A stretch of DNA of 64,000 bases, taken from NCBI RefSeq assembly GCF_002797935.1, contig NZ_PGER01000001.1, positions 1,240,001 to 1,304,000 on the forward strand, written 5' to 3'. The notes beneath the pieces were generated by a model. That model did no database searches. It saw only the letters and a list, made by a program, of their open reading frames with translations, and had not been told where the DNA came from. Of the stretch, positions 26,603 through 36,310 are shown piece after piece. This DNA comes from Flavobacterium sp. 1 (GTDB taxonomy: Bacteria; Bacteroidota; Bacteroidia; Flavobacteriales; Flavobacteriaceae). Position 1 is the first letter of the stretch. Each line of letters begins with the position of its first letter. The translations under genes were made by a program, and so were the position numbers.

Positions 26603-27184
26603 ATGAAAAAAGCAACCTACTTAGCAATAGCTCTATTTTTTGGGGGAATAACAGTATCCCAATCGCAAAATTATGATCATAAAATGAGTGGAGGAATAAA
26701 AGGGGGATATAATTTGGCCTCAGTAAGTTTTGATGGGAATGGAGAAACAGATCAGCGCCATGGATTTCATATTGGGGTTTACGGTGAATCTTTTATCAGT
26801 GAAAACTTTTCTATTCAGCCTGAATTATTGTATTCACAACAAGGATATGAGATAAAAGATGCCAGTGGAACATTTAAACAAAAATTAGATTATATCAATT
26901 TTCCGGTAATGCTTAAAGCTTATCCTTCAAGGAATTTCTTTTTAGAAGTTGGTCCCCAAATTGGGTTAGCTATTAAGCATAAAGAAGAATATAATGGATT
27001 TTTCAGTAGTTCCCAAGAGTATGACCCGGATAGTTTTGATTGGGGAATGAATTTTGGGGTAGGATTTAAATCAAATTCTAATATAAGTTTTGGAGTACGT
27101 TATCATTTAGGTTTGGGAGATTTGTACGATAGTAGTAAAGCATATAATCGGGTTTGGCAGTTTTATGTTGGATTTGATTTGTAA
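26603..27184 (+). CDS. Outer-membrane beta-barrel protein (porin-like)
   Basis: 193 residues with a signal peptide ending near SQSQN, then alternating beta-strands typical of the OMP_b-brl family (GGIKGGYNLASVSF, GFHIGVYGE, SIQPELLYSQQGY) and a last strand ending in Leu (FYVGFDL). Probably an eight-stranded barrel in the outer membrane. Follows the metalloprotease gene and ends in a strong terminator. Confidence 0.88.
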   Translation: MKKATYLAIALFFGGITVSQSQNYDHKMSGGIKGGYNLASVSFDGNGETDQRHGFHIGVYGESFISENFSIQPELLYSQQGYEIKDASGTFKQKLDYINFPVMLKAYPSRNFFLEVGPQIGLAIKHKEEYNGFFSSSQEYDPDSFDWGMNFGVGFKSNSNISFGVRYHLGLGDLYDSSKAYNRVWQFYVGFDL

Positions 27185-27193
27185 TTAAACAAG

Positions 27194-27231
27194 AAAAGGA
27201 TTTGACTTAAATTCATAAGTCAAATCCTTTT
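27194..27231. terminator. Strong terminator between convergent genes
   Basis: Perfect 15-bp stem AAAAGGATTTGACTT / AAGTCAAATCCTTTT with an 8-base loop. Symmetric A and T tracts make it usable from both sides. Confidence 0.9.
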
Positions 27232-27328
27232 TGATTTTGGTGAAAACAAAAAAACCAAAACTCTGGTTAGGAATTTCGGTCTTTTCAAATATAAAAATGG
27301 TTTTGGTTAGTTTAGTATTTTGAGGTAA

Positions 27329-28447
27329 TTAGCTGTTTAGCATTACTGGCATCACAAGCATTGTTACGGTTTCGCCTTCTTCCAGTCCATCTATTGGAGT
27401 CAGGATTCCGGCTCTGTTTGGTAATGACATTTCGAGCATAATCATGTCCGATTGCAGGTTGTTCAGCATTTCGGTTAAGAAACGGGAATTGAATCCTATC
27501 TGCATATCGTCTCCTTGGTAATCACATGTCAGTCTTTCTTCGGCTTTGTTGGAGTAGTCTATATCTTCTGCAGAAATGTTTAATTCGGCTCCAGCAACTT
27601 TCAAACGAATCTGGTGTGTTGTTTTGTTAGAGAAAATAGCGACACGACGTACAGAACTCAATAATTGAGAACGATCCATCATCAATTTATTTGGATTCTC
27701 TTTTGGGATAACCGCTTCGTAATTTGGGTATTTTCCATCGATTAAACGACATAACAAAATGTAGTTGTCGAAAGAGAAAGTAGCATTCGAATCGTTGTAT
27801 TCTATTTTTACTTCAGCATCTGAGGTGCTAAGGATACTTTTTAGAATGTTCAAAGGTTTCTTTGGCATAATAAACTCTGCCACTTGAGATGCTTTTACAT
27901 CGGTACGGGTATATTTTACCAATTTATGGGCATCTGTTGCTACAAAAATTAAACCTTCTGGAGAAAATTGGAAGAAAACCCCTGACATTACCGGACGCAA
28001 ATCGTCATTTCCTGCTGCGAAAATGGTTTTGCTTACAGCAGTTGCCAAAACATCTGCAGGTACAAGCGTTACTGATGGCTCTTCTAAGTTTACAGATTTT
28101 GGAAATTCTTCTCCCGGAGCATACGCCAAGGCATATTTTCCAGAGTTTGAACTGATTTCTATAGTGCTGTTTTCTTCAACAGTGAAAGTTAAGGGCTGCT
28201 CTGGAAAGGTTTTAAGGATTTCCAATAATAATTTTGCAGGTACTGCAACACTTCCTTTACTTTTGGAGTCAATAGCCAATGTTGCAGACATAGTAGTCTC
28301 CAAATCGGATGCCGAAACAGTTAATTCGTTATTATTTAATTCAAATAAGAAGTTATCCAAGATTGGCAAAGTATTGTTACTGTTGATAACGCTACCTAAA
28401 ACTTGTAATTGTTTTAATAAGTACGAACTCGATACTATAAATTTCAT
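27329..28447 (-). CDS. dnaN: DNA polymerase III beta subunit (sliding clamp)
   Basis: Ring-forming processivity clamp of the replicative polymerase, 372 residues, the usual length. Three repeated clamp domains can be followed, beginning MKFIVSSSYLLKQLQ and ending with the conserved C-terminal VMPVML. A promoter lies directly upstream. dnaN is not next to dnaA here, as is common in Bacteroidota. The gene ends facing the beta-barrel gene. Confidence 0.96.
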   Translation of the reverse strand: MKFIVSSSYLLKQLQVLGSVINSNNTLPILDNFLFELNNNELTVSASDLETTMSATLAIDSKSKGSVAVPAKLLLEILKTFPEQPLTFTVEENSTIEISSNSGKYALAYAPGEEFPKSVNLEEPSVTLVPADVLATAVSKTIFAAGNDDLRPVMSGVFFQFSPEGLIFVATDAHKLVKYTRTDVKASQVAEFIMPKKPLNILKSILSTSDAEVKIEYNDSNATFSFDNYILLCRLIDGKYPNYEAVIPKENPNKLMMDRSQLLSSVRRVAIFSNKTTHQIRLKVAGAELNISAEDIDYSNKAEERLTCDYQGDDMQIGFNSRFLTEMLNNLQSDMIMLEMSLPNRAGILTPIDGLEEGETVTMLVMPVMLNS

Positions 28448-28506
28448 CTGTATTGTTTTGTTTTTAATGGTGTACTTTTTTTAAATAAAATTTGTGATAC
28501 ACTTTA

Positions 28507-28539
28507 CAAATATATTGTAAACTATTCTAGTATTGCAAA
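28507..28539 (-). promoter_or_regulatory. Promoter of dnaN
   Basis: On the minus strand TTTGC (28535-28539) and TATATTTG (28507-28514) are about 20 bp apart, matching the Bacteroidota consensus. About 60 bp before the dnaN start. Confidence 0.75.
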
Positions 28540-28553
28540 TTTTTTATTAACAT

Positions 28554-30239
28554 CTACTTACTGTATTTTCTTTTTCTAAGGAATGTAAATCCTAGACCAA
28601 ATAGCCCTAAAAATAGGATTGGAATCCCGATAGTTAGGAACTGAGTGAAAGTATAGTTTTCATAAACTTTTTCTTTATCCAATAGAGGCAAATCAAGATC
28701 TTTGCTTCTAATGTTAATAAGTCCTGTGTCGTCCAATAGGTAATTGACGCAATTCATCATAAAATCTTTGTTGTCGTATAAATTCCCAGATCGTTGGTCA
28801 TAGCCTAATTCTACGGACTGCCCTGCTTTATCCAATTGATTTTTTATAATGTCTCCATCCGCAATCACAATCATTTTGCTTTCTTTTCCTTTGACTGCGA
28901 ATGATTTTTCTTCAAAAGGCAAAACACGGTTCTCAAACATAGAATGAAAAGATCCTTCCAGTAAAACCGCCATAGGAATATTTCCTTTATTGAGGTAATC
29001 AGCTGGTGAAGTTTGCTCAGAGACCATATTTAGGCTGATTTGGACAGGAGTTCCTATTTTTTTCGAATAAGGAGAAGACTGCAATAAAACCGTTTTCTTG
29101 ATTCCGTTTTTCAAAGTATCCATTGCATTGGCAAAATCAAATTTGATGCCTCCAAGGTTTTTTACAATCGGATGTTTGCTGATAGGATACACCTGAGGCG
29201 CAAATTTCCAGTTGAAATCCTGATATTGTGTCCCGCTTCCTTGTTCTCCGCTGGCGAGTTTTATAGGGCTTCCTTGCTCGTCTTTTACCAAATCAGGATT
29301 GATGCGCACTCCATATTTGAAGAACATATCATTTAGGTTCAAATCTTTTGGAAAAGCTAAAGTTGCTCCAGTTGGGTTGTAAAGACTGTCCATTTCTGCA
29401 TTGACCTGATCGATAAGCCAGAGGGTTTTTCCTCCATGGATAATAAATTGATCCAGAACCAGTTTTTCTTCATCGGTAAAAGCTTCGGTTGGTTTGGCAA
29501 TGACGGCCAAATCATAATTCTGCAATGATTTTAAAGTCCCTTCAGGATTTTTTGCAACTGAATCTAAAGTAAAAGGACCTATGAAATAACTTTCGCGCAC
29601 CTGCATCAGAAATTTGGCAATATGTCTTTCTTCCAGTTCGCCGTTTCCTTTTATGATGGCAACTTTCTTTTGTTTGCCTTTAGAAATTTTATTGATTCCG
29701 TCAGATATTGAATATTCAAGATGCTGAACAGAACCAATTACTTTTTGGGTGGTATTAGTTCCCATAATGTTTTTCAGCAATGGGATATTGACTTCTTTGT
29801 TGTTGTAAACTGCAATTGCCCAAGGAAAAACCATTGATTGGGATTGTTTCCCTTTATCGTCAACGGTTATGTTTATTGGCGTTAAGCCTTTTCGGTACAA
29901 TTCCTTAATTTTATCCATGCTTTCGTCCTTGTTCTCTAAAGGATCTACAAATTCGATAATAATATTAGAATTATACGCTTGAAATTCTTCCAAAAGCTGT
30001 TTGGATTCCAGCTGTAATCGCTTGAATTCAGCTGGTAATTCCCCTTGCAGATATACTTTTATGGATAAAGGAGCTTTTACCTCTTTGATGATTTTTAAAG
30101 TGGTTGGCGAAAGAGTATAGCGATGATCTTGCGTTAAATCAAAACGATGAAAAAAGAAATTGCTGATGATGTTCAAAAGCAAAACTGCTGCAACAGTAAT
30201 CAATAATGATTTGGCGTTTTTTATGTTAAATGCTTTCAT
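28554..30239 (-). CDS. gldG: Gliding motility ABC transporter auxiliary protein GldG
   Basis: 561 residues. An N-terminal membrane helix (about 12-30), a large extracytoplasmic part containing the GldG-type sequence (APLSIKVYLQGELPAEFKRL) and a C-terminal helix followed by a basic tail. GldG works with GldF and the ATPase GldA in an ABC transporter needed for gliding in Flavobacterium. The start overlaps the gldF stop by one base, so the two are translated together. gldA is not in this window. Confidence 0.95.
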   Translation of the reverse strand: MKAFNIKNAKSLLITVAAVLLLNIISNFFFHRFDLTQDHRYTLSPTTLKIIKEVKAPLSIKVYLQGELPAEFKRLQLESKQLLEEFQAYNSNIIIEFVDPLENKDESMDKIKELYRKGLTPINITVDDKGKQSQSMVFPWAIAVYNNKEVNIPLLKNIMGTNTTQKVIGSVQHLEYSISDGINKISKGKQKKVAIIKGNGELEERHIAKFLMQVRESYFIGPFTLDSVAKNPEGTLKSLQNYDLAVIAKPTEAFTDEEKLVLDQFIIHGGKTLWLIDQVNAEMDSLYNPTGATLAFPKDLNLNDMFFKYGVRINPDLVKDEQGSPIKLASGEQGSGTQYQDFNWKFAPQVYPISKHPIVKNLGGIKFDFANAMDTLKNGIKKTVLLQSSPYSKKIGTPVQISLNMVSEQTSPADYLNKGNIPMAVLLEGSFHSMFENRVLPFEEKSFAVKGKESKMIVIADGDIIKNQLDKAGQSVELGYDQRSGNLYDNKDFMMNCVNYLLDDTGLINIRSKDLDLPLLDKEKVYENYTFTQFLTIGIPILFLGLFGLGFTFLRKRKYSK

Positions 30240-30964
30240 TACGATTTGATAGATTTTAAATTAAAGACTGTGAAAGAAAGGAACAGCATGGCAATACTAA
30301 CAAAATAGATGACATCTCTAGTGTCTATAACGCCCCGGCTCATACTCTTGTAATGATCCTGCATTCCGAAATGCGAAATGATAGAAGAAAAACCAGGTAA
30401 AATAGAAGCCAATCCCTGAAATCCAAAATAGAAAAAGAAGCACAGAAAAACGGCAATGATAAACGATACAATCTGATTCTCGGAAACTGATGAAGTGAAA
30501 ATTCCAATAGCAGAATATGCCCCGATTAAAAACAATAATCCGAAATAAGAACCAAGAGTACTGCCTAAATCCAGATTTCCTTCAGGCGAACCTAAACTCC
30601 AAATCACTTCCACATAAATAAAAGTCGGGATGATCGCCATTATAATTAATAAAAAAGCGCCCAAAAATTTTCCGTTTACAATTTCCCAAAGACTGATAGG
30701 TTTTGTAAGTAATAATTCAAGTGTTCCTTGTTTTTTTTCATCAGAAAAACTGCGCATGGTTACGGCTGGAATCAGGAATATTAAAATCCAAGGAGCTAAA
30801 GTAAAAAATGGTGTTAAATCGGCAAAACCTGTGTTTAAAATATTATAATCTCCTTCAAAAACCCAAAGGAATAAGCCGTTTCCAATTAAGAAAAGAGCAA
30901 TTACTAAATATCCGATTGGGGAACCAAAAAAGGATTTTATTTCGCGAAATACGATTGATTTCAT
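30239..30964 (-). CDS. gldF: Gliding motility ABC transporter permease GldF
   Basis: Integral-membrane permease with about six helices in 241 residues, starting MKSIVFREIKSFFGSPIGYLV, typical of GldF and ABC-2 permeases. The conserved EKKQGTLELLLTKPIS cytoplasmic loop is present. Upstream partner of gldG in the same operon. Required for gliding in F. johnsoniae according to published genetics of the family. Confidence 0.95.
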   Translation of the reverse strand: MKSIVFREIKSFFGSPIGYLVIALFLIGNGLFLWVFEGDYNILNTGFADLTPFFTLAPWILIFLIPAVTMRSFSDEKKQGTLELLLTKPISLWEIVNGKFLGAFLLIIMAIIPTFIYVEVIWSLGSPEGNLDLGSTLGSYFGLLFLIGAYSAIGIFTSSVSENQIVSFIIAVFLCFFFYFGFQGLASILPGFSSIISHFGMQDHYKSMSRGVIDTRDVIYFVSIAMLFLSFTVFNLKSIKS

Positions 30965-31084
30965 TTGTGTCTTTGTTTAATCGTTTATTTGTTCATTTGT
31001 TCATTTGCTGCAAAGGCGCAAATATACTAAGTATTTTAATCAGCTTCAGTTTCTGAAGTCTGAAAACTGCGATCTGCCGACAGG

Positions 31085-31381
31085 TTATTGCAAGCTTACT
31101 AATTTATCTACACTCCAAGCCTCCGGTTTTGCATTGAATAATTGTTTGGTAAATGTCCAAACGGTATTAAAAAGTTCAGAATTGCGGTAGTTTTCTAAAT
31201 CCGCTTCGGTTTCCCAATAACTATAGGTAAAGAAAATGCTTTTATTGTTTTTATCCTGATACAGTTCGAGAAAACGGTTTCCGGGTGCATTCCGTATTTT
31301 ATCTTTCATTAATTCGAAGTTTTCCAAAAAGGCAGGAATATTTTCCTCATGAAAACTCAGTTTTACTATTCGTACAAACAT
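31085..31381 (-). CDS. Antibiotic biosynthesis monooxygenase (ABM) domain protein
   Basis: Dimeric ferredoxin-like protein of 98 residues when started at the Met of MFVRIVKLSFHE. The core SIFFTYSYWETEADLENYRNS matches ABM/quinol monooxygenase proteins. These often oxidise quinones or degrade heme, but most small ones are uncharacterised. The open frame extends 18 codons upstream, where the sequence is not like the family. Confidence 0.8.
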   Translation of the reverse strand: MFVRIVKLSFHEENIPAFLENFELMKDKIRNAPGNRFLELYQDKNNKSIFFTYSYWETEADLENYRNSELFNTVWTFTKQLFNAKPEAWSVDKLVSLQ

Positions 31382-31502
31382 GTTTATATTATTATTTAAT
31401 GCAAAAACAATTATACTTTCAATGGGCAATATCAAAAATCTATTTTCTCTTCTCTATATTCTTTTTTCTAAATCCTAAATTGTTAATCAACAATCTAAAA
31501 TC

Positions 31503-32333
31503 TTAATTCTTAAATTGTATAGAAACAACATCTCTATAATTAAGCCCTAATAAAGTGCTTGCTGAACCAACGGTTAATGGATTGCTCCTGAAAATGGCAA
31601 TTTCGAGAAAACCGGCTTCGTTGAAAATGGCTAATTTTTGACCTTCATAATATTTTACAGGATATTTATCAGAACTGGCAATAGCCGAATAATAAGGTAA
31701 AATAGTCTTGATGGTCTGGTTTCGGTATACAATTTCATAATCTCTTCCTTTGGCAGACTCTAAAAATTGTTTCTTGGAAATATTAGTCACCACATTTCCA
31801 AAATGGTCTATATAAATTACGTTTCCTTTTAGCAGGCTTCCATCTTCTGATAAAATAACCTGCAAATCGGTCACTTGTTTTAGATTATTTATTTCTTTGC
31901 CAATAACATTAAGAACGCCACCTTTTGCGACATGACAGGCGACTGTAACAAAAACATCCAAATCGGTAGCTTCGCTATGAAGCCGATCGTGAATGGTTAT
32001 GGCGACTATTTTTTGCGGCATTATTTTTTGCGAAAGCATACTTAGAATGCCGTTATCAGCCGCAATGAAGAAATGATCGTTCCATTGCATCACAATATGC
32101 TGGTTTTCTTTGTTGGATTCTAAATCAACTCCAATAATATGAACAGTCCCTTTTGGAAAACTGTCATAGGAGGCCGAAATAATGTAACTGGCTTCTGCTG
32201 TGTTGAATGGGTCGATGTAATGTGAAATATCAACAATTGATACATCAGAATACTCAGACAATATCTTTCCCTTCAGCGCACCGACAAAGTGGTCTTTCAA
32301 GCCATAATCGGTAGTAAGGGTAATTATTGACAT
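31503..32333 (-). CDS. SAM hydroxide adenosyltransferase (DUF62)
   Basis: 276 residues from MSIITLTTDYGLKDHF. The family splits S-adenosylmethionine with water into adenosine and methionine and is related to fluorinase and chlorinase. The TTDYGLKDHFVGALKG start and the C-terminal barrel (VYIDHFGNVVTNISK) are typical. The longer open frame upstream is not needed. It stands alone, divergent from a small secreted-protein gene. Confidence 0.88.
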   Translation of the reverse strand: MSIITLTTDYGLKDHFVGALKGKILSEYSDVSIVDISHYIDPFNTAEASYIISASYDSFPKGTVHIIGVDLESNKENQHIVMQWNDHFFIAADNGILSMLSQKIMPQKIVAITIHDRLHSEATDLDVFVTVACHVAKGGVLNVIGKEINNLKQVTDLQVILSEDGSLLKGNVIYIDHFGNVVTNISKKQFLESAKGRDYEIVYRNQTIKTILPYYSAIASSDKYPVKYYEGQKLAIFNEAGFLEIAIFRSNPLTVGSASTLLGLNYRDVVSIQFKN

Positions 32334-32462
32334 AAAATTGTTTATAACTATTGGGTTTTGCAGTAACCGAAACTTATTTTTTCTTAAATTTGAGAAATGC
32401 AAAGCTAAAGTATTTTATACTTTATTTGAACAGAATTTAATTAGAATTAAAAACAAAAATTT

Positions 32463-32735
32463 ATGCCTAAGTTTATTGTTATTTTATTTTTTTTCTTTTG
32501 TAGCCTGCATTGTTTTAGCCAGAACGGTTTGTCAAATACCACAACAGATAAATCGAATTTTTCAGGTAAATCAGGTAAAATTGAAAAAGAAAAAATAAAA
32601 GCTGTTACAGTCAGAGACATAAGCGGAACAGAGATTGAGTTGCTTCTTAACAACAATCTTTGTGAGATTTTATCAATTAAGCCTTCTGATTTATTGAGTG
32701 AAAAAATGTTAAAAAAATTAAAAGCTAACGTATAA
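32463..32735 (+). CDS. Small secreted protein of unknown function
   Basis: 90 residues: signal peptide (FIVILFFFFCSLHCFSQ) and a short mature part with a Ser/Thr/Lys-rich segment and a helical end. No family is recognised. The stop is followed by 144 bp with no feature, then phoH. Confidence 0.6.
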   Translation: MPKFIVILFFFFCSLHCFSQNGLSNTTTDKSNFSGKSGKIEKEKIKAVTVRDISGTEIELLLNNNLCEILSIKPSDLLSEKMLKKLKANV

Positions 32736-32879
32736 TTAGAACTAGAATTGCTCAAATTCTGGAAAAGATGTTTTTTAGTGTTATTTACCTATTTAGAAAT
32801 TAAAAACTGCGGTATAATAAATTGCAGCGTAAAAATTGATTAGTTTAATATCAATTAATTAACTTAAAAACTTCTTATT

Positions 32880-33833
32880 TTGAACGAAAGAATCATCGAG
32901 CTCATCGACATTGCTCCCAAAGATTTCTGGGGCACACACGACTCTCATTTGGAGTCAATCAAGAAATATTATCCAAAACTAAAAATTGTTGCAAGAGGCA
33001 CAACTCTAAAAGCATTTGGCGACAAAGATGTTTTAGATGAATTTGAAATGCGGTTTCAGCGCTTGATGTTACATTTTACCAGATACAATACTATAGATGA
33101 TAATGTAATTGAGCGAGTTATTCAAAGCGATTCCCAAGAAGAAACCCGAGTATTTGGACACGACAAGATTTTAGTTCATGGTGTAGGCGGAAAAATCATT
33201 AAAGCTATGACTGCTAATCAGCAATTGCTGGTTGATACTATGGAGAAAAATGATATGGTCTTTGCTGTTGGTCCTGCCGGAACCGGTAAAACCTATACTG
33301 GTGTTGCCATGGCGGTAAAAGCTCTTAAGGAAAAACAAGTCAAACGTATTATCCTTACTAGACCTGCTGTTGAAGCTGGCGAGAATCTCGGTTTTCTTCC
33401 CGGCGACATGAAAGAAAAACTGGATCCATACATGCAGCCTTTATATGATGCATTGCGGGATATGCTGCCTAATGAAAAACTGGAGGATTTTATCTTGAAA
33501 GGAATTATTCAAATTGCACCTTTAGCTTTTATGAGAGGAAGAACTTTAGATCATGCTTTTGTAATTTTGGACGAAGCACAAAACACTACGCATTCGCAAA
33601 TGAAAATGTTTTTGACGCGTATGGGTAAAAATGCTAAGTTCATGATAACCGGAGATCCAGGTCAGGTCGATTTACCGCGAAGAACAATATCAGGGCTCAA
33701 AGAAGCTTTGTTGGTTTTAAAGGATGTAGAAGGTATTGGTATTATTTATCTTGATGATAAAGATATTGTTCGCCATCGATTAGTGAAAAAAGTAATTGAT
33801 GCTTACAAACAAATCGAAAACAATGATTATTAA
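32880..33833 (+). CDS. PhoH family ATPase
   Basis: 317 residues from a TTG start (the first codon that gives the family's usual MNERxIEL start). Walker A GPAGTGKT at 131-138 and Walker B FVILDEAQNTT are intact, as in PhoH and PhoH2-type RNA helicase/ATPases. N-terminal KH-like part before the ATPase domain. Function probably in RNA metabolism. A hairpin terminator lies 28 bp after the stop. Confidence 0.92.
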   Translation: MNERIIELIDIAPKDFWGTHDSHLESIKKYYPKLKIVARGTTLKAFGDKDVLDEFEMRFQRLMLHFTRYNTIDDNVIERVIQSDSQEETRVFGHDKILVHGVGGKIIKAMTANQQLLVDTMEKNDMVFAVGPAGTGKTYTGVAMAVKALKEKQVKRIILTRPAVEAGENLGFLPGDMKEKLDPYMQPLYDALRDMLPNEKLEDFILKGIIQIAPLAFMRGRTLDHAFVILDEAQNTTHSQMKMFLTRMGKNAKFMITGDPGQVDLPRRTISGLKEALLVLKDVEGIGIIYLDDKDIVRHRLVKKVIDAYKQIENNDY

Positions 33834-33861
33834 AGTTAAAAGACGAAATAATTAAAAATAT

Positions 33862-33891
33862 AAGGAGAAGCTCGCAATTGAGGTTCTCCTT
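33862..33891 (+). terminator. Terminator after phoH-like gene
   Basis: Stem AAGGAGAA / TTCTCCTT with an inner CTC/GAG pairing, followed by T. Confidence 0.7.
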
Positions 33892-34050
33892 TTTGTATAT
33901 AATAAATAGAAATTCCTGTTTGTTTTTGCTAATTAAAGTTAACAGATCTATATAATTAAGTTGAATGCATTTCATGAGAAAATGACTTTTTGGGTATGTT
34001 ATTGAAAAGCAATAAATTTGCAGTGATTAAAATGAAATTGAAATTTGAAA

Positions 34051-34890
34051 ATGCCGAAACAAAAAATAAAAGTAGTAATAAGCGATTTAGACGGAACATT
34101 ACTCAATTCAGACCACACGATATCAGCCTATACCAAATCTGTTTTTCAAGAACTGCACAAACAAAATTATTTGATTATTGTTGCCACTGGTCGTCATCAC
34201 TTGGATGCCATGGCAATAGTTAATAATTTAGGTTTTCCTGTTTATCTGGTAACATCAAATGGAGCAAGAATTCATTCCCCGCAAAGAGAACTATTGTATT
34301 CTTTTGATATGAATGGGGATTCGGTGAAATCCGTTTTAGCATTGGATATTGACCCAGAGATTACAACCGTTTTATTTAGAGAAACTGTTTGGCAAACTTC
34401 CAAAACGAATAATAAGCTCAATGCTTTTCAGAAAGATTTAGTCTATCCGCCTCAAGTTGTAAATTTTGCCGAGCTGGACGATTTTAATGCCATAAAAATA
34501 TTTTTTACTCATGATAACCATCAAAAATTAGTTGATTTAAAAGAGAAAATTCTAGAAACTCATGCCGATGATTTTCATCACGCCTTTAGTCTGCCTATTT
34601 GTTTGGAGTTTATGGACAAATCCGTTGATAAAAGTGCTGCTATTGCTAAGATTTTGGAGCAAGAGGGGTATTCTTTTGAGGAGGCTATATCTTTTGGAGA
34701 TGGTTTTAACGATGAAAAAATGCTGAATGCAGCAGGAATTGGTTTGATTATGGGGAATGCTCCAGAAAATTTAAAAGAAAAATTGCCTCATTTGGAAGTG
34801 ATTTCAAGTAATAATGAAGACGGGGTCGCCAGATATTTGTCTTTGAATTTAGACGGAATTGAAACTAAGCTAAAGAAAATAAAAGCATAG
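34051..34890 (+). CDS. HAD-IIB (Cof-type) phosphatase
   Basis: 279 residues from the ATG of MPKQKIKVV; a TTG two codons upstream is an alternative. The HAD nucleophile motif DLDGT is at 12-16, and the last motif GDGFNDEKML binds Mg. The C2 cap inserted in between is typical of sugar-phosphate or FMN phosphatases of the Cof type. Substrate unknown. Confidence 0.9.
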   Translation: MPKQKIKVVISDLDGTLLNSDHTISAYTKSVFQELHKQNYLIIVATGRHHLDAMAIVNNLGFPVYLVTSNGARIHSPQRELLYSFDMNGDSVKSVLALDIDPEITTVLFRETVWQTSKTNNKLNAFQKDLVYPPQVVNFAELDDFNAIKIFFTHDNHQKLVDLKEKILETHADDFHHAFSLPICLEFMDKSVDKSAAIAKILEQEGYSFEEAISFGDGFNDEKMLNAAGIGLIMGNAPENLKEKLPHLEVISSNNEDGVARYLSLNLDGIETKLKKIKA

Positions 34891-34952
34891 GAAAATGACA
34901 AAAAATAGTAAGGAAGAGGTTTTTAGCTAGTAAATAGAACTTTTGGTTTTCC

Positions 34953-34983
34953 TTGCGTTCTCTATTAATTAGTTTTAAATTTG
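34953..34983 (+). promoter_or_regulatory. Promoter of purC
   Basis: TTG (34953-34955), 20 bp spacer, TAAATTTG (34976-34983): a complete Bacteroidota promoter, 31 bp before the purC start. Confidence 0.8.
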
Positions 34984-35014
34984 CATTCATAAAAATAACA
35001 ACAACACACTACTA

Positions 35015-35968
35015 ATGAGCAATACAATTACCACTACCAATTTTAATTTTCCGAATCAAAAATCAGTGTATCGCGGAAAAGTAAGGGAAGTTTATAATAT
35101 AAATGATGATTTACTTGTGATGATAGCCACTGACAGGCTTTCGGCATTTGATGTGGTTTTACCAAAAGGAATTCCATACAAAGGTCAGATTCTAAATCAG
35201 ATTGCTACAAAATTCATGGAATTGACTCAGGATATTGTACCAAATTGGTTAATTGCAACTCCAGATCCAAGTGTGGCTGTTGGTCATTTATGTGAGCCTT
35301 TCAAAGTTGAAATGGTAATTAGAGGTTATGTTTCCGGACATGCAGCGCGTGAATATGCTCTTGGCAAAAGACAAATTTGCGGCGTTACAATGGTCGAAGG
35401 TTTGAAAGAAAACGATAAATTTCCAGAACCGATTATCACGCCAACAACCAAAGCTGATAATGGTTCTCATGATGAAGATATTTCTCGTGAAGACATTTTG
35501 GCTAAAGGTATAGTTACCGAAGAAGATTATTTAGTTCTGGAAAAATACACCCGTGCTTTATTTCAAAGAGGGACTGAAATTGCTGCCAGCCGTGGTTTGA
35601 TTTTGGTAGATACTAAATATGAATTTGGTAAAACCAAAGATGATGTTATTGTATTGATTGACGAAATTCATACTCCGGATTCTTCCCGTTATTTTTATTC
35701 AGAAGGGTATCAGGAAAGACAAGACAAAGGCGAAGAGCAAAAACAATTGTCTAAAGAATTTGTAAGACGCTGGCTGATTCAAAACGGTTTTCAAGGTTTT
35801 GAAGGACAAAGTATTCCAGACATGACAGATGAATATATTGAAACGGTTTCGGACAGATATATAGAATTATACGAAAATATTCTTGGAGAAAAGTTTGTGA
35901 AAGCTGATATTTCGAATATTAATGAGCGTATTGAGAAAAATGTTTTAGCTTATTTGGCACAACGATAA
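35015..35968 (+). CDS. purC: Phosphoribosylaminoimidazole-succinocarboxamide synthase
   Basis: Joins CAIR and aspartate with ATP in purine synthesis. 317 residues, the longer variant found in Bacteroidota and yeast. The motifs [42 protein letters not shown] and LVDTKYEFG are intact. Its own promoter lies directly upstream and a terminator follows. Cytoplasmic. Confidence 0.97.
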   Translation: MSNTITTTNFNFPNQKSVYRGKVREVYNINDDLLVMIATDRLSAFDVVLPKGIPYKGQILNQIATKFMELTQDIVPNWLIATPDPSVAVGHLCEPFKVEMVIRGYVSGHAAREYALGKRQICGVTMVEGLKENDKFPEPIITPTTKADNGSHDEDISREDILAKGIVTEEDYLVLEKYTRALFQRGTEIAASRGLILVDTKYEFGKTKDDVIVLIDEIHTPDSSRYFYSEGYQERQDKGEEQKQLSKEFVRRWLIQNGFQGFEGQSIPDMTDEYIETVSDRYIELYENILGEKFVKADISNINERIEKNVLAYLAQR

Positions 35969-36003
35969 TTTGAGTCAAATCGCTAAACAGCGATATTATT
36001 TAT

Positions 36004-36042
36004 AAACCATAATTCATTGATTTGAGTTATGGTTTTTTTTAT
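36004..36042 (+). terminator. Terminator after purC
   Basis: Stem AAACCATAATTCA / TGAGTTATGGTTT (13 bp with one wobble pair), ending in a run of eight T. Confidence 0.8.
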
Positions 36043-36138
36043 GCGGTTTTTTAATCTATCGTCTCCAATGGTTGAAACCGCTGTCTATGGTAAATTGTCG
36101 TTGTTTTTTATTTCCAAAATAGAAACTTTGCTGGCTCT

Positions 36139-36215
36139 TTTAGCCCCGATAGAAGTGAAAATCCTTTTTATTTTTCCTTTAAAAATAAAAAGATTGAAAC
36201 GGATAGCGGGAACCC
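36139..36215 (+). repeat. REP-like element, copy 1 (GCCCCGATAG...GGATAGCGGG)
   Basis: Starts AGCCCCGATAGAAGTGAAA and ends ACGGATAGCGGGAA, with a 12-bp hairpin CTTTTTATTTTT / AAAAATAAAAAG between. Copy 2 is at 42121-42237. From memory, similar sequences are scattered through Flavobacterium genomes. It is non-coding; the short frame that covers it is a by-product. The rest of 35969-36310 holds two terminators. Confidence 0.7.
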
Positions 36216-36276
36216 ATACTTGCTAAAAAAGCCTATTGCTTCGCTCTTTGTTTTTTATATTGAAAATTTTTTAAGC

Positions 36277-36303
36277 AAAAAAACTCTTCACGAGGAAGAG
36301 TTT
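36277..36303 (-). terminator. Terminator of the DUF4258 gene
   Basis: Minus-strand stem of 9 bp (AAACTCTTC / GAAGAGTTT) with a 5-base loop, followed on that strand by a U tract (AAAAAAA on plus). Confidence 0.75.
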
Positions 36304-36310
36304 AGGATGA

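Noticed and set aside
36029..36226. 65-codon open frame after purC
   Set aside because: It runs through the purC terminator and REP-like copy 1; the composition follows the hairpin sequence and no family resemblance is seen.
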